Source: Clostridia bacterium (GTDB lineage: Bacteria; Bacillota; Clostridia; TANB77; CAG-508). From it: a stretch of 6,600 nucleotides of DNA. Below the pieces are notes generated by a model, which was given only the letters and a program-made list of their open reading frames with translations, was not told where the DNA came from and made no database searches. Shown piece after piece: positions 1 to 5,244 of the stretch. Both the position numbers and the translations under genes were made by a program. Positions within the stretch are counted from its first letter, which is position 1. Each line of letters opens with the position of its first letter. Location: contig CAADUD010000058.1 in NCBI GenBank assembly GCA_900752095.1, forward strand, positions 1 through 6,600, given 5' to 3'.

Positions 1-743
1 TACTAACAGAATTACCAGATAAAACAGTTACAGTTTTATATAATGAAATGCAAGAAGAACAACAAAAACTTTACCTATCTTATTTAGCACAAGCCAAAAA
101 AGAAGTAGCAGCAGAAATTCAAGCAAATGGATTGGAAAATAGCCAAATTAAAATTTTAGCACTATTAATGAGATTAAGACAAATCTGTTGTCATCCAAGT
201 CTGTTTTTACAAGATTATCAGGGAGAAAGCAGTAAATTAAATCAGTGTATTGATGTAGTACATGATGCAGTATCAGCAGGACATAAAATTTTATTATTTT
301 CTGGCTATACATCCATGTTTGAAATGGTAGAAAAAGAACTAAAAAAAAGAGAAATTTCTTATTTAAAATTAACTGGTCAAACAAAAGTGTCAGAGCGAAT
401 AGAATTAGTGGATAAATTTAATGAAGATTCTAGGGTTAAAGTATTCCTTATTTCTTTAAAAGCAGGAGGAACAGGGTTAAACTTAACAGGAGCTGACATG
501 GTTATCCATTATGATCCATGGTGGAACTTATCTGCAGAAAATCAAGCTACAGATAGAACCTATAGGATTGGACAAAAAAATAATGTGCAAGTATATAAAT
601 TAATTACCAAAAATTCTATTGAAGAAAAGATATATGACTTACAGCAAAAAAAGGCAAAATTAGCAGACAATATGTTATCCAATGCAAAAAATACTTTCAT
701 TAACCAATTATCAAAAGAAGATATTATGGAATTATTTGGATAA
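1..743 (+). CDS. SNF2-family DNA-dependent ATPase/helicase, C-terminal part (5' end outside window)
   Basis: The reading frame is open from nt 3 to the TAA at 741-743 and has no start in the window, so this is the last 246 residues of a larger protein; the first visible residues are LTELPDKT. The fragment matches the helicase C lobe of SNF2/Swi2 ATPases. It shows the MRLRQICCHPSL segment (about residues 56-67), KILLFSGY (95-102), motif V ISLKAGGTGLNLTGAD (150-165), DPWWN (171-175) and motif VI QATDRTYRIGQ (181-191) with its arginine-finger region. It ends in a Lys-rich helix typical of the family. Bacterial members of this type (YwqA-like) are usually about 1000 residues long and translocate on double-stranded DNA; their cellular role is poorly defined. 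No terminator lies directly after the stop. The first one downstream is the hairpin at 831-866, so readthrough into the small RNA below is possible. Family assignment is secure; the exact ortholog is not. Confidence 0.93.
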   Translation, partial: LTELPDKTVTVLYNEMQEEQQKLYLSYLAQAKKEVAAEIQANGLENSQIKILALLMRLRQICCHPSLFLQDYQGESSKLNQCIDVVHDAVSAGHKILLFSGYTSMFEMVEKELKKREISYLKLTGQTKVSERIELVDKFNEDSRVKVFLISLKAGGTGLNLTGADMVIHYDPWWNLSAENQATDRTYRIGQKNNVQVYKLITKNSIEEKIYDLQQKKAKLADNMLSNAKNTFINQLSKEDIMELFG

Positions 744-748
744 CATAA

Positions 749-775
749 TTGACATATTCGAGAAAATGTTATAAT
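749..775 (+). promoter_or_regulatory. Consensus sigma-A promoter for a small antisense RNA
   Basis: The -35 box TTGACA (749-754) and -10 box TATAAT (770-775) both match consensus perfectly, with a 15-nt spacer. A TG dinucleotide at 767-768 gives an extended -10, which can compensate for the short spacer. The predicted start is near 781-784. No protein gene with a ribosome binding site follows before the terminator at 831-866, so the promoter most likely serves a short non-coding RNA. It begins only 6 nt after the upstream stop codon. Confidence 0.75.
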
Positions 776-805
776 ATATTATTAATGAAATGAGAATCTC
801 AAAAA

Positions 806-832
806 CTTGAAAAATTTGTCATTATGGGCTAC
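806..832. repeat. Direct repeat, copy A (in antitoxin RNA)
   Basis: This 27-nt segment is a near duplicate of 917-943 in the same orientation. CTTGAAAA, ATTTGTCATT and GGCTAC are identical in order (24 positions), separated by a 1-nt indel and a 2-3 nt difference. Read on the minus strand it copies the start of the toxin ORF (ATG ACA AAT) but runs to a stop after 7 codons and has no Shine-Dalgarno. It therefore acts as a pairing copy and not as a gene. Confidence 0.8.
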
Positions 833-870
833 AAAAACTTCCGTGTGCTAGCATGGAAGTTTTTGTTTGT
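831..870. terminator. Bidirectional Rho-independent terminator shared by convergent transcripts
   Basis: A perfect 12-bp stem (831-842 with 855-866) extends inward through G-U and Watson-Crick pairs to a 4-nt loop (GCTA, 847-850). The arm carries a run of five A's on one side and five T's on the other, so either strand ends in a U-rich tract. It would terminate the small plus-strand RNA (and any helicase readthrough) and also the minus-strand toxin mRNA. The last codons and the stop of the 28-codon ORF lie inside the stem. Confidence 0.8.
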
Positions 871-934
871 ACGTATTTACCAAAAAAATTAAGTAAATTA
901 GAATAAGTACAATTAGCTTGAAAATATTTGTCAT
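848..934 (-). CDS. 28-residue hydrophobic peptide, putative Fst/par-type type I toxin
   Basis: The minus-strand ORF starts at the ATG at 934-932 and stops at the TAG at 850-848. The peptide begins MTN, continues with a single hydrophobic segment IFKLIVLILIYLIFLV (residues 4-19) and ends with the polar, basic tail NTYKQKLPC. It has three lysines and no acidic residue. A short peptide with one membrane helix and a charged tail is the standard form of type I toxins such as Fst, TxpA and Ldr, which insert into the cytoplasmic membrane. The start is supported by a near-perfect Shine-Dalgarno (AAAGGAGGT, 950-942) 8 nt before the ATG. The C-terminal codons run into the shared terminator. I do not recognise sequence identity to a named toxin, so the assignment rests on peptide shape plus locus architecture. 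It is too short for ordinary gene callers. An alternative is a chance ORF, but the RBS, promoter, terminator and repeat together argue against that. Confidence 0.62.
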   Translation of the reverse strand: MTNIFKLIVLILIYLIFLVNTYKQKLPC

Positions 935-943
935 TGCGGCTAC
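917..943. repeat. Direct repeat, copy B (toxin translation start)
   Basis: This is the second copy of the repeat at 806-832. On the minus strand it covers the end of the Shine-Dalgarno, the spacer, the ATG and the first six codons of the small hydrophobic ORF. Because the two copies are direct repeats lying on either side of a convergent terminator, RNA made rightward through copy A is complementary to RNA made leftward through copy B. Confidence 0.8.
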
Positions 944-981
944 CTCCTTTCTTTAAATTAACAACATATGTAATGGAGGCA
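941..981 (-). promoter_or_regulatory. Predicted 5' UTR hairpin sequestering the toxin Shine-Dalgarno
   Basis: On the minus strand TGCCTCC (981-975) can pair with GGAGGTA (947-941). This gives 7 consecutive pairs including one G-U; after an A-A mismatch two more A-U pairs follow (973-972 with 949-950), closing a loop of about 21 nt. The structure would sit at the very 5' end of the predicted transcript and block ribosome access. Type I toxin mRNAs, including pAD1 RNAI, are known to keep their start sites folded in this way. The fold is my reading by eye. Confidence 0.5.
942..950 (-). promoter_or_regulatory. Strong Shine-Dalgarno of the small toxin ORF
   Basis: Read on the minus strand the sequence is AAAGGAGGT, nearly the full complement of the 16S 3' end, with 8 nt between AGGAGG and the ATG. 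It is as strong as the rpsG and fusA sites in this window and is the main evidence that the short ORF is translated. Copy B of the direct repeat begins at its 3' edge. Confidence 0.75.
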
Positions 982-986
982 TAAAT

Positions 987-1017
987 ATTATATAAAAGTA
1001 AATAATAAGTACAGCAA
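987..1017 (-). promoter_or_regulatory. Candidate promoter for the toxin mRNA
   Basis: A perfect TATAAT lies at 992-987 on the minus strand. The best -35 is TTGCTG (1017-1012) at a long 19-nt spacing, so this promoter looks weaker than the antitoxin promoter. A start near 981 would give an mRNA of about 150 nt ending at the shared terminator. A weak toxin promoter facing a strong antitoxin promoter is the expected balance, but the -35 assignment is uncertain. Confidence 0.45.
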
Positions 1018-1043
1018 GCAGAGTAAAAATATGGAAAATTTGA

Positions 1044-1071
1044 TTGACAAAATTCGACAATTAGATATAAT
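1044..1071 (+). promoter_or_regulatory. Sigma-A promoter of trmFO
   Basis: TTGACA (1044-1049) and TATAAT (1066-1071) are separated by 16 nt, both perfect consensus boxes. The predicted start near 1078 leaves a leader of about 33 nt before the trmFO ATG. This shows trmFO is transcribed independently of the helicase and diverges from the toxin promoter at 987-1017. Its TTGACA plus ATTCGA context resembles the antitoxin promoter at 749. Confidence 0.8.
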
Positions 1072-1110
1072 TTAATTATAAATAGTATAAACAAAGGGGT
1101 AGCAGAAAAA

Positions 1111-2613
1111 ATGAAAGATTACATTAGTATAATAGGCGGAGGGCTTGCAGGCTCAGAGGCAGCTTACCAAATAGCAAAACAAGGAATTAAAGTAAAACTA
1201 TATGAAATGAAACCAACAGTGTATTCTCCAGCACATAGCAACCAAAATTTAGCAGAAGTTGTTTGTAGTAATTCTTTTAAATCTAATTTACATACAAATG
1301 CTTGTGGACTATTAAAAGAAGAATTAAGAAGATTAGATTCTCTTTTAATTCGTATTGCAGATGAAGTGTCTGTTCCTGCAGGACAGGCATTAGCTGTAGA
1401 TCGCGAGCAATTTTCTAAACGAGTAACAGAAGAATTAGAAAAAATAAAAGAAATAGAAATTATTAGAAAAGAGGTAGGAAACCAAACTGTTAATAATGTA
1501 GATGATATTTTATTAGATGAAGACTTAAAAGGAGAGCTAGAAAGCATGGCAGAAGATGGCATAATTATTATTGCAACAGGGCCTTTAACATCTAGCAACC
1601 TTTCTAAAGAAATTGCAAGTTTAACAGGAGAAGATAAACTTTATTTTTACGATGCTGCTGCACCAATTATAGAAAAAGATTCTATTAATATGAATATTGC
1701 TTTTTGGGGAGAAAGATATCAGCAAGAAAGAGAAAAGGAAGAATCAGAAGAAGAATGGAAAAAAAGAATTCAAACTCAAAAAGAAGCAAGCTATTTGAAT
1801 TTACCAATGAATCAGGAAGAATATGAAGCCTTTTGTACAGAACTTGTAAATGCAGAAGTAGTAACTCTTCATGAGTTTGAAAAAAAGGAACTTTTTGAAG
1901 GTTGCATGCCAATCGAAATTATGGCAAAAAGAGGAAAAGATACCTTAAGATTTGGACCACTAAAGCCAGTAGGATTTACAGATCCAAGAACAGGAAAAAG
2001 ACCTTATGCTTTAGTACAATTAAGGCAAGACAATAGAGAAGGAAATTTGTTTAATATGGTAGGATTTCAAACTAATTTAAAATTTGCTGAACAACAAAGA
2101 GTCTTTAGCAAAATACCAGGACTTGAAAATGCAAATTTTGCCAAATATGGTGTAATGCATCGAAATACCTATATTAATTCTACGAAACTATTAGAGTCTA
2201 CCTATAGATTTAAGAAAAAACTTAATATCTATTTTGCAGGGCAAATTACAGGAGTAGAAGGATATGTAGAATCTATTTCTTCAGGATTAGTAGCAGCACT
2301 TAACGCTGCTGAACAATATAAAACAATAGAAAAACTGCAAACGTCAGGCGAATTAAAAATAGATGAAAATACAAAGGAAAAAGTAATAAAAAAACAATTA
2401 AAAAATCTAATTACTTTTCCAGAGACTACGATGATAGGAGCATTAGCACATTATATTTCATCTCCAAATGAAAACTTTCAGCCAATGAATGCAAATTTTG
2501 GTATTTTACCACAATTACCAGAAAAAATAAAAGATAAAAAAGTAAAATATACGAAATTAGCAGATAAAGCATTAGAGGATTTGGGACAAATGTTACAAGA
2601 ATATGACAAATAG
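1111..2613 (+). CDS. trmFO: TrmFO, methylenetetrahydrofolate-dependent tRNA (uracil-54-C5)-methyltransferase
   Basis: TrmFO makes ribothymidine at position 54 of the tRNA T-loop, using 5,10-methylene-tetrahydrofolate as carbon donor and FADH2/NAD(P)H as reductant; it is a cytoplasmic flavoprotein. The N-terminal dinucleotide-binding motif IIGGGLAGSEAA (residues 7-18) is clear. The two cysteines known to matter in B. subtilis TrmFO appear as C52 in EVVCSNSFKSN and C265 in FEGCMPIE. Other family blocks are IIATGPLTS, FGPLKPVGFTDPRTGKRPYA, MVGFQTNLKF and FAGQITGVEGYVESISSG. The protein has 500 residues against about 435 for typical members. The excess falls in three Glu/Lys-rich insertions near residues 122-150, 203-226 and 405-432. 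The ATG at 1111 is preceded by AAAGGGGT with 10-nt spacing, and the FAD motif begins at residue 7, as expected. A consensus promoter lies just upstream and no clear terminator follows. Confidence 0.97.
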   Translation: MKDYISIIGGGLAGSEAAYQIAKQGIKVKLYEMKPTVYSPAHSNQNLAEVVCSNSFKSNLHTNACGLLKEELRRLDSLLIRIADEVSVPAGQALAVDREQFSKRVTEELEKIKEIEIIRKEVGNQTVNNVDDILLDEDLKGELESMAEDGIIIIATGPLTSSNLSKEIASLTGEDKLYFYDAAAPIIEKDSINMNIAFWGERYQQEREKEESEEEWKKRIQTQKEASYLNLPMNQEEYEAFCTELVNAEVVTLHEFEKKELFEGCMPIEIMAKRGKDTLRFGPLKPVGFTDPRTGKRPYALVQLRQDNREGNLFNMVGFQTNLKFAEQQRVFSKIPGLENANFAKYGVMHRNTYINSTKLLESTYRFKKKLNIYFAGQITGVEGYVESISSGLVAALNAAEQYKTIEKLQTSGELKIDENTKEKVIKKQLKNLITFPETTMIGALAHYISSPNENFQPMNANFGILPQLPEKIKDKKVKYTKLADKALEDLGQMLQEYDK

Positions 2614-2655
2614 ATTAAATTTTGATAACAAATTATATGAATTTACATAATGTAG

Positions 2656-2684
2656 TTGCGAAACAATGAAAAATATGGTAAAAT
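2656..2684 (+). promoter_or_regulatory. Promoter of the 603-aa coiled-coil protein gene
   Basis: TTGCGA (2656-2661), a 17-nt spacer and TAAAAT (2679-2684) preceded by TGG form an extended -10 promoter. The ATGGTAAAAT core is identical to that of the rpsL promoter at 4581-4590. It lies in the 116-nt gap after trmFO, about 45 nt before the start codon. Confidence 0.65.
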
Positions 2685-2717
2685 TAAGTATAGAGTGAAA
2701 AAATCTTGGAAGTAAAT

Positions 2718-2722
2718 GGAGG
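2718..2722 (+). promoter_or_regulatory. Ribosome binding site that fixes the start at 2730
   Basis: GGAGG lies 7 nt before the ATG at 2730. The frame is open further upstream to a TTG at 2706, but that start would place the Shine-Dalgarno inside the coding region and has no good site of its own. The ATG at 2730 is therefore preferred. Confidence 0.85.
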
Positions 2723-2729
2723 ATTTTTT

Positions 2730-4541
2730 ATGGATAAAGAAAAATTAGAAGAATACAGAGCAAGACTAGAAGAATTATTGCCTTCTATGGAAATTAGTTT
2801 TAAAGATGCAGATAAAATAGCAGAATATGAAAAAAGATTAGAAGAATTAGAACAACCAATTGATATGTCAGATATAGGTTCAGCAACTATTGTTGATAGA
2901 AGACAAAGCGTTATGGAACCTAGGGAATACTCTAATGACGAAGAAGGAATACTATTAGGCCAGTTAGACGAAGAAAGATTACATGAAAGTATTGATGTTA
3001 AAAAAATTTCGAAAATGATAGAACAAATAAGAGTAATTAGAGAAAATAAAAAAGAAACAGAAAGAACAAGTATTTCATCAATTTTAGAACATGTAAAAAG
3101 ACAAGAAGAATTATATTATGAGATTTTTGAAGATGCATTACAGGTTAAAGAACAAATTACAAAAAAACAAGAAGAACTTAGTAAATTACAAGAGAAAACA
3201 GAAAAACTAAAACAGGATGAAAAAGAGCTTGCTACACAAATTGGCGATAATATTACTATTATGGGAATGAAAAAAACAGAATCTATGGTTTATCAATCAG
3301 CAAGCAAAGAAAATGCAAAATTAATTGCAAGCAAACGTGGAAAAATTGCCAATATTAGAAAAAACGAAAAACAAATTACAAAATTAGAACAAGAACTTAC
3401 AGGAATGAGAGACGATTTTCAAGAATTAGATAATTTTATGCATAAATTATCTATAAAACAAAAAAATATTGAAAAGCCAGAACAAGAAAAGCCACAACAA
3501 GAAGGACAAACTCAAAATCCTTCACATGGGCAAACCGCTCAAAGGCAAACAGGAACCTTAGCACATAATAATCCAACTATAAGACAAGCAGAGAATACTA
3601 TAAAACAAATTAATTTTACAATTAAAAATGGAAGCTTACCTTGTTATACAGTAGTAATTGTAGATAAAAATGGACAAGAACAAATTCGTCCATTTACAGG
3701 CTTTGAATATATTAATGCTGTTGCATATGAAATGAAACAAGACCCTACAAGTAGCTTAGAAAAAGAACTAGAAGAAAAAGGGATTGATGAAGCAAGAAAA
3801 TTTTATGATAAAGGATTAGTAGAAATCTTAAGTCAAGTTGATGCAGAATTTGGAACAAAAGGTGTTCAAAAATATGAAAACATGATTCGTAATAAATATC
3901 AACAAGCACAAATTGAGGAAACTGCAAAATTAAGCGTTGATTATGATTTTTCTGGACTTCATGGTAAAATCAGCAATCTAGAAAATAAAGAGAAATTAAA
4001 GTCGCTACAAAAAATAGCAAAATCTGGTCAGAATGTAATCAATCAGATAGCAACTTATCAAAAAGCTCCTAATATCTTACAAAAATTTTGGAACAGAATT
4101 CATACAAAATTATTAACTGGTGAAGTAGAAAATATTGAAAATGAAAAAATGCAGCAGGGTGATACTATGGAGTATAAAGAAAATTCTGAAATTATGGATC
4201 TTATTGAAAAAAACTATCAAGCTTTACGTGATGAAGAAGGATTTAATATTAATACTTTTATTAAAAGTTATGATTTAGATGCTGCCCAAGCAGAAAAATA
4301 CAAAAAAATGCAACAAGATTATGAAGCACAACCTCCTAGACAAAGTTGGAAAGAAAGTCTTAAACAAAAGGTAGAACCTATTGGAAGACAAATAAAGCAA
4401 AGAACAGATCCTGTTCAAAAACAAGTTTCCAAAAGGGTAAATTCCTTTATGGATGGTCTACAAAATAAAGAAGATTCAAAATCTGATATGACCGAAGAAA
4501 AATCACAACAGTATGGAGAAAATCAAGAAGAAGAGAGATAA
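2730..4541 (+). CDS. Uncharacterised 603-aa hydrophilic coiled-coil protein
   Basis: I do not recognise this protein. It has no signal peptide, membrane segment or cell-wall anchor, so it is probably cytoplasmic. Residues 1-45 and about 95-245 are charged heptad-like helices rich in Glu, Lys and Gln, with predicted coiled coils at 140-175 and 205-245. A Pro/Gln-rich linker follows (about 249-283). A compact segment at about 289-335 reads like a small beta-containing domain (INFTIKNGSLPCYTVVIVDKNG). More helices run to about 465 (including a TKLLTGEVENIENE stretch). The C-terminus from about 535 is basic and then acidic, with two KQ-rich lines (IGRQIKQRTDPVQKQVSKRV) and a low-complexity acidic end. 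The gene has its own promoter and a GGAGG site, and a strong hairpin follows it. Base composition and codon use look like the neighbours, so there is no obvious sign of recent transfer. A scaffold or filament-like role is possible but unsupported. Confidence 0.85.
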   Translation: MDKEKLEEYRARLEELLPSMEISFKDADKIAEYEKRLEELEQPIDMSDIGSATIVDRRQSVMEPREYSNDEEGILLGQLDEERLHESIDVKKISKMIEQIRVIRENKKETERTSISSILEHVKRQEELYYEIFEDALQVKEQITKKQEELSKLQEKTEKLKQDEKELATQIGDNITIMGMKKTESMVYQSASKENAKLIASKRGKIANIRKNEKQITKLEQELTGMRDDFQELDNFMHKLSIKQKNIEKPEQEKPQQEGQTQNPSHGQTAQRQTGTLAHNNPTIRQAENTIKQINFTIKNGSLPCYTVVIVDKNGQEQIRPFTGFEYINAVAYEMKQDPTSSLEKELEEKGIDEARKFYDKGLVEILSQVDAEFGTKGVQKYENMIRNKYQQAQIEETAKLSVDYDFSGLHGKISNLENKEKLKSLQKIAKSGQNVINQIATYQKAPNILQKFWNRIHTKLLTGEVENIENEKMQQGDTMEYKENSEIMDLIEKNYQALRDEEGFNINTFIKSYDLDAAQAEKYKKMQQDYEAQPPRQSWKESLKQKVEPIGRQIKQRTDPVQKQVSKRVNSFMDGLQNKEDSKSDMTEEKSQQYGENQEEER

Positions 4542-4561
4542 TAAAAGAAACTAATTAAGTA

Positions 4562-4590
4562 TTGACTTTTTTAGTGAAAAATGGTAAAAT
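4562..4590 (+). promoter_or_regulatory. Promoter of the str operon (rpsL)
   Basis: TTGACT (4562-4567), a 17-nt spacer and TAAAAT (4585-4590) with an upstream TG (4582-4583) form an extended -10 promoter. The predicted start, about 4596-4597, falls inside the left arm of the hairpin described next. It begins 20 nt after the upstream stop codon. Confidence 0.8.
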
Positions 4591-4649
4591 AAATACCGCT
4601 AGTATAAAATGCATAAATATGTATTTTGGCTAGCGGTATTTTATTTTTA
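4591..4649 (+). terminator. Long hairpin with U-rich tail in the rpsL leader (terminator/attenuator)
   Basis: A perfect 12-bp stem pairs 4591-4602 with 4630-4641 (AAATACCGCTAG against its complement). Inside, after a small internal loop, 4606-4614 pairs with 4619-4627 (9 pairs, one G-U) around an AAAT loop. A T-rich tract (TATTTTATTTTTAG) follows. For transcripts arriving from the 603-aa gene this is a Rho-independent terminator. Transcripts starting at the rpsL promoter begin within the left arm but can still form 7-8 outer pairs plus the inner stem. For these it could act as a leader attenuator or as a 5' stabilising hairpin. Which role applies cannot be decided from sequence. Confidence 0.7.
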
Positions 4650-4668
4650 GAAAAGAGGTGAAATTTAA

Positions 4669-5082
4669 GTGCCAACCATTAATCAATTAGTAAGAAAAGG
4701 TAGAAAAAGTTCTACAACAAAATCAACAGCACCAGCTTTACAACATGGATATAACTCCATGAATAAAAGAACAACTAATAAAAGAGCTCCACAAAAAAGA
4801 GGTGTATGTACTGTTGTAAAAACTGTAACACCTAAAAAGCCAAACTCAGCTTTAAGAAAAGTAGCCAGAGTAAGACTTTCTAATGGATATGAAGTTACTT
4901 CATATATTCCAGGTATTGGACACAACTTACAAGAACACAGTGTTGTATTAATTAGAGGAGGAAGGGTAAAAGATCTTCCAGGTGTTAGATACCATATTAT
5001 TAGAGGAACATTGGATACAGCAGGTGTAAAAGATAGAATGCAAGGTCGTTCTAAGTATGGAGCTAAAAAACCTAAAAAATAA
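4669..5082 (+). CDS. rpsL: 30S ribosomal protein S12
   Basis: S12 sits at the decoding centre of the 30S subunit and helps control accuracy; it is the classic site of streptomycin resistance. The 137-residue product has the Firmicutes length (E. coli has 124). It shows MPTINQLVRKGR at the start, TPKKPNSALRKVARVRL (residues 54-70), YIPGIGHNLQEHSVVLIRGG and VKDLPGVRYH (100-109). The lysines equivalent to E. coli K42/K43 and K87/K88 (here K56/K57 and K101) are wild type, so no S12-based streptomycin resistance is indicated. The start is GTG at 4669 with AGAGGTG ending 8 nt before it. It is the first gene of the rpsL-rpsG-fusA str operon. A strong promoter and a leader hairpin precede it, and a 162-nt structured gap separates it from rpsG. 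Confidence 0.99.
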   Translation: MPTINQLVRKGRKSSTTKSTAPALQHGYNSMNKRTTNKRAPQKRGVCTVVKTVTPKKPNSALRKVARVRLSNGYEVTSYIPGIGHNLQEHSVVLIRGGRVKDLPGVRYHIIRGTLDTAGVKDRMQGRSKYGAKKPKK

Positions 5083-5105
5083 AAAGGGTTTTAAGCAAAA
5101 AAATG

Positions 5106-5219
5106 GTGCTAAATAATATTTACTAATTTAAGGTACTTAAATTTAGAATAAATTATTGTAGCACTATGCGGAAAAGTAAACAGACTTTTCAGAGTACCTA
5201 AATCATACTTTTTAGTATG
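5106..5219 (+). promoter_or_regulatory. Structured rpsL-rpsG intercistronic region
   Basis: Three hairpins fill the gap. Hairpin A has an outer stem of 5106-5117 with 5152-5164 (12 pairs, one bulged G at 5158) and an inner stem of 5123-5132 with 5136-5146 (10 pairs, one bulge) around a GTA loop. Hairpin B is 5171-5177 with 5184-5190 around a 6-nt loop. Hairpin C is 5204-5209 with 5214-5219 around TTTT. AGGTACT (5131-5137), at the apex of A, is also complementary to AGTACCT (5193-5199), allowing a pseudoknot or alternative fold. No U-tract follows, so it does not look like a terminator. In E. coli the rpsL-rpsG gap is the S7 translational operator. A similar role here is inference from position and structure. 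Confidence 0.5.
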
Positions 5220-5244
5220 AAATCATAAAAAGGAGGGAAGAATA

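Larger units (their letters stand above)
782..870 (+). ncRNA. Predicted type I antitoxin RNA (RNAII-like)
   Basis: This is a predicted transcript of about 85-90 nt, running from the consensus promoter at 749-775 to the terminator hairpin at 831-866 and its U-rich tail. It contains no credible ORF: its ATGs are followed at once by stops and lack a Shine-Dalgarno. Nucleotides 806-832 are a near copy of 917-943, which is the complement of the translation start of the small minus-strand ORF. The RNA could therefore pair with that mRNA over about 24 base pairs including the AUG. Its 3' part is also the exact antisense of the end of the toxin ORF. This layout matches RNAII of the pAD1 par locus, as known from that family. 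The function here is inferred from architecture only. Confidence 0.6.

Noticed and set aside
148..384. Minus-strand ORFs inside the helicase, trmFO, orphan, rpsL and fusA genes (for example 148-384, 1164-1598, 4683-4925)
   Set aside because: They are antisense shadows of well-supported genes, with no ribosome binding sites and low-complexity Phe/Leu/Ser content.
801..822. Second tiny ORF (7 codons, MTNFSSF) on the minus strand in repeat copy A
   Set aside because: It lacks a Shine-Dalgarno and stops after 7 codons. It is best explained as the pairing copy of the repeat.
822..1094. 90-codon minus-strand ORF through the helicase-trmFO gap
   Set aside because: It has no ribosome binding site at its start, overlaps the trmFO promoter and is rich in Tyr/Cys/Asn as expected of AT-rich non-coding DNA. 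The small ORF with the good Shine-Dalgarno is in a different frame.
744..1110. Riboswitch or T-box leader for trmFO
   Set aside because: trmFO has its own promoter at 1044-1071 with a leader of only about 33 nt. The upstream hairpin belongs to convergent transcripts, and no T-box or known riboswitch motif is visible.
2706..2729. TTG start 8 codons upstream for the 603-aa protein
   Set aside because: The GGAGG at 2718-2722 would lie within the coding region. The ATG at 2730 has ideal spacing to it.
4167..4541. Internal in-frame ATG (residue 480 of the orphan protein) after AGGG at 7 nt
   Set aside because: The site is weak and the reading frame is continuous, so a separate short product is not supported by sequence alone.
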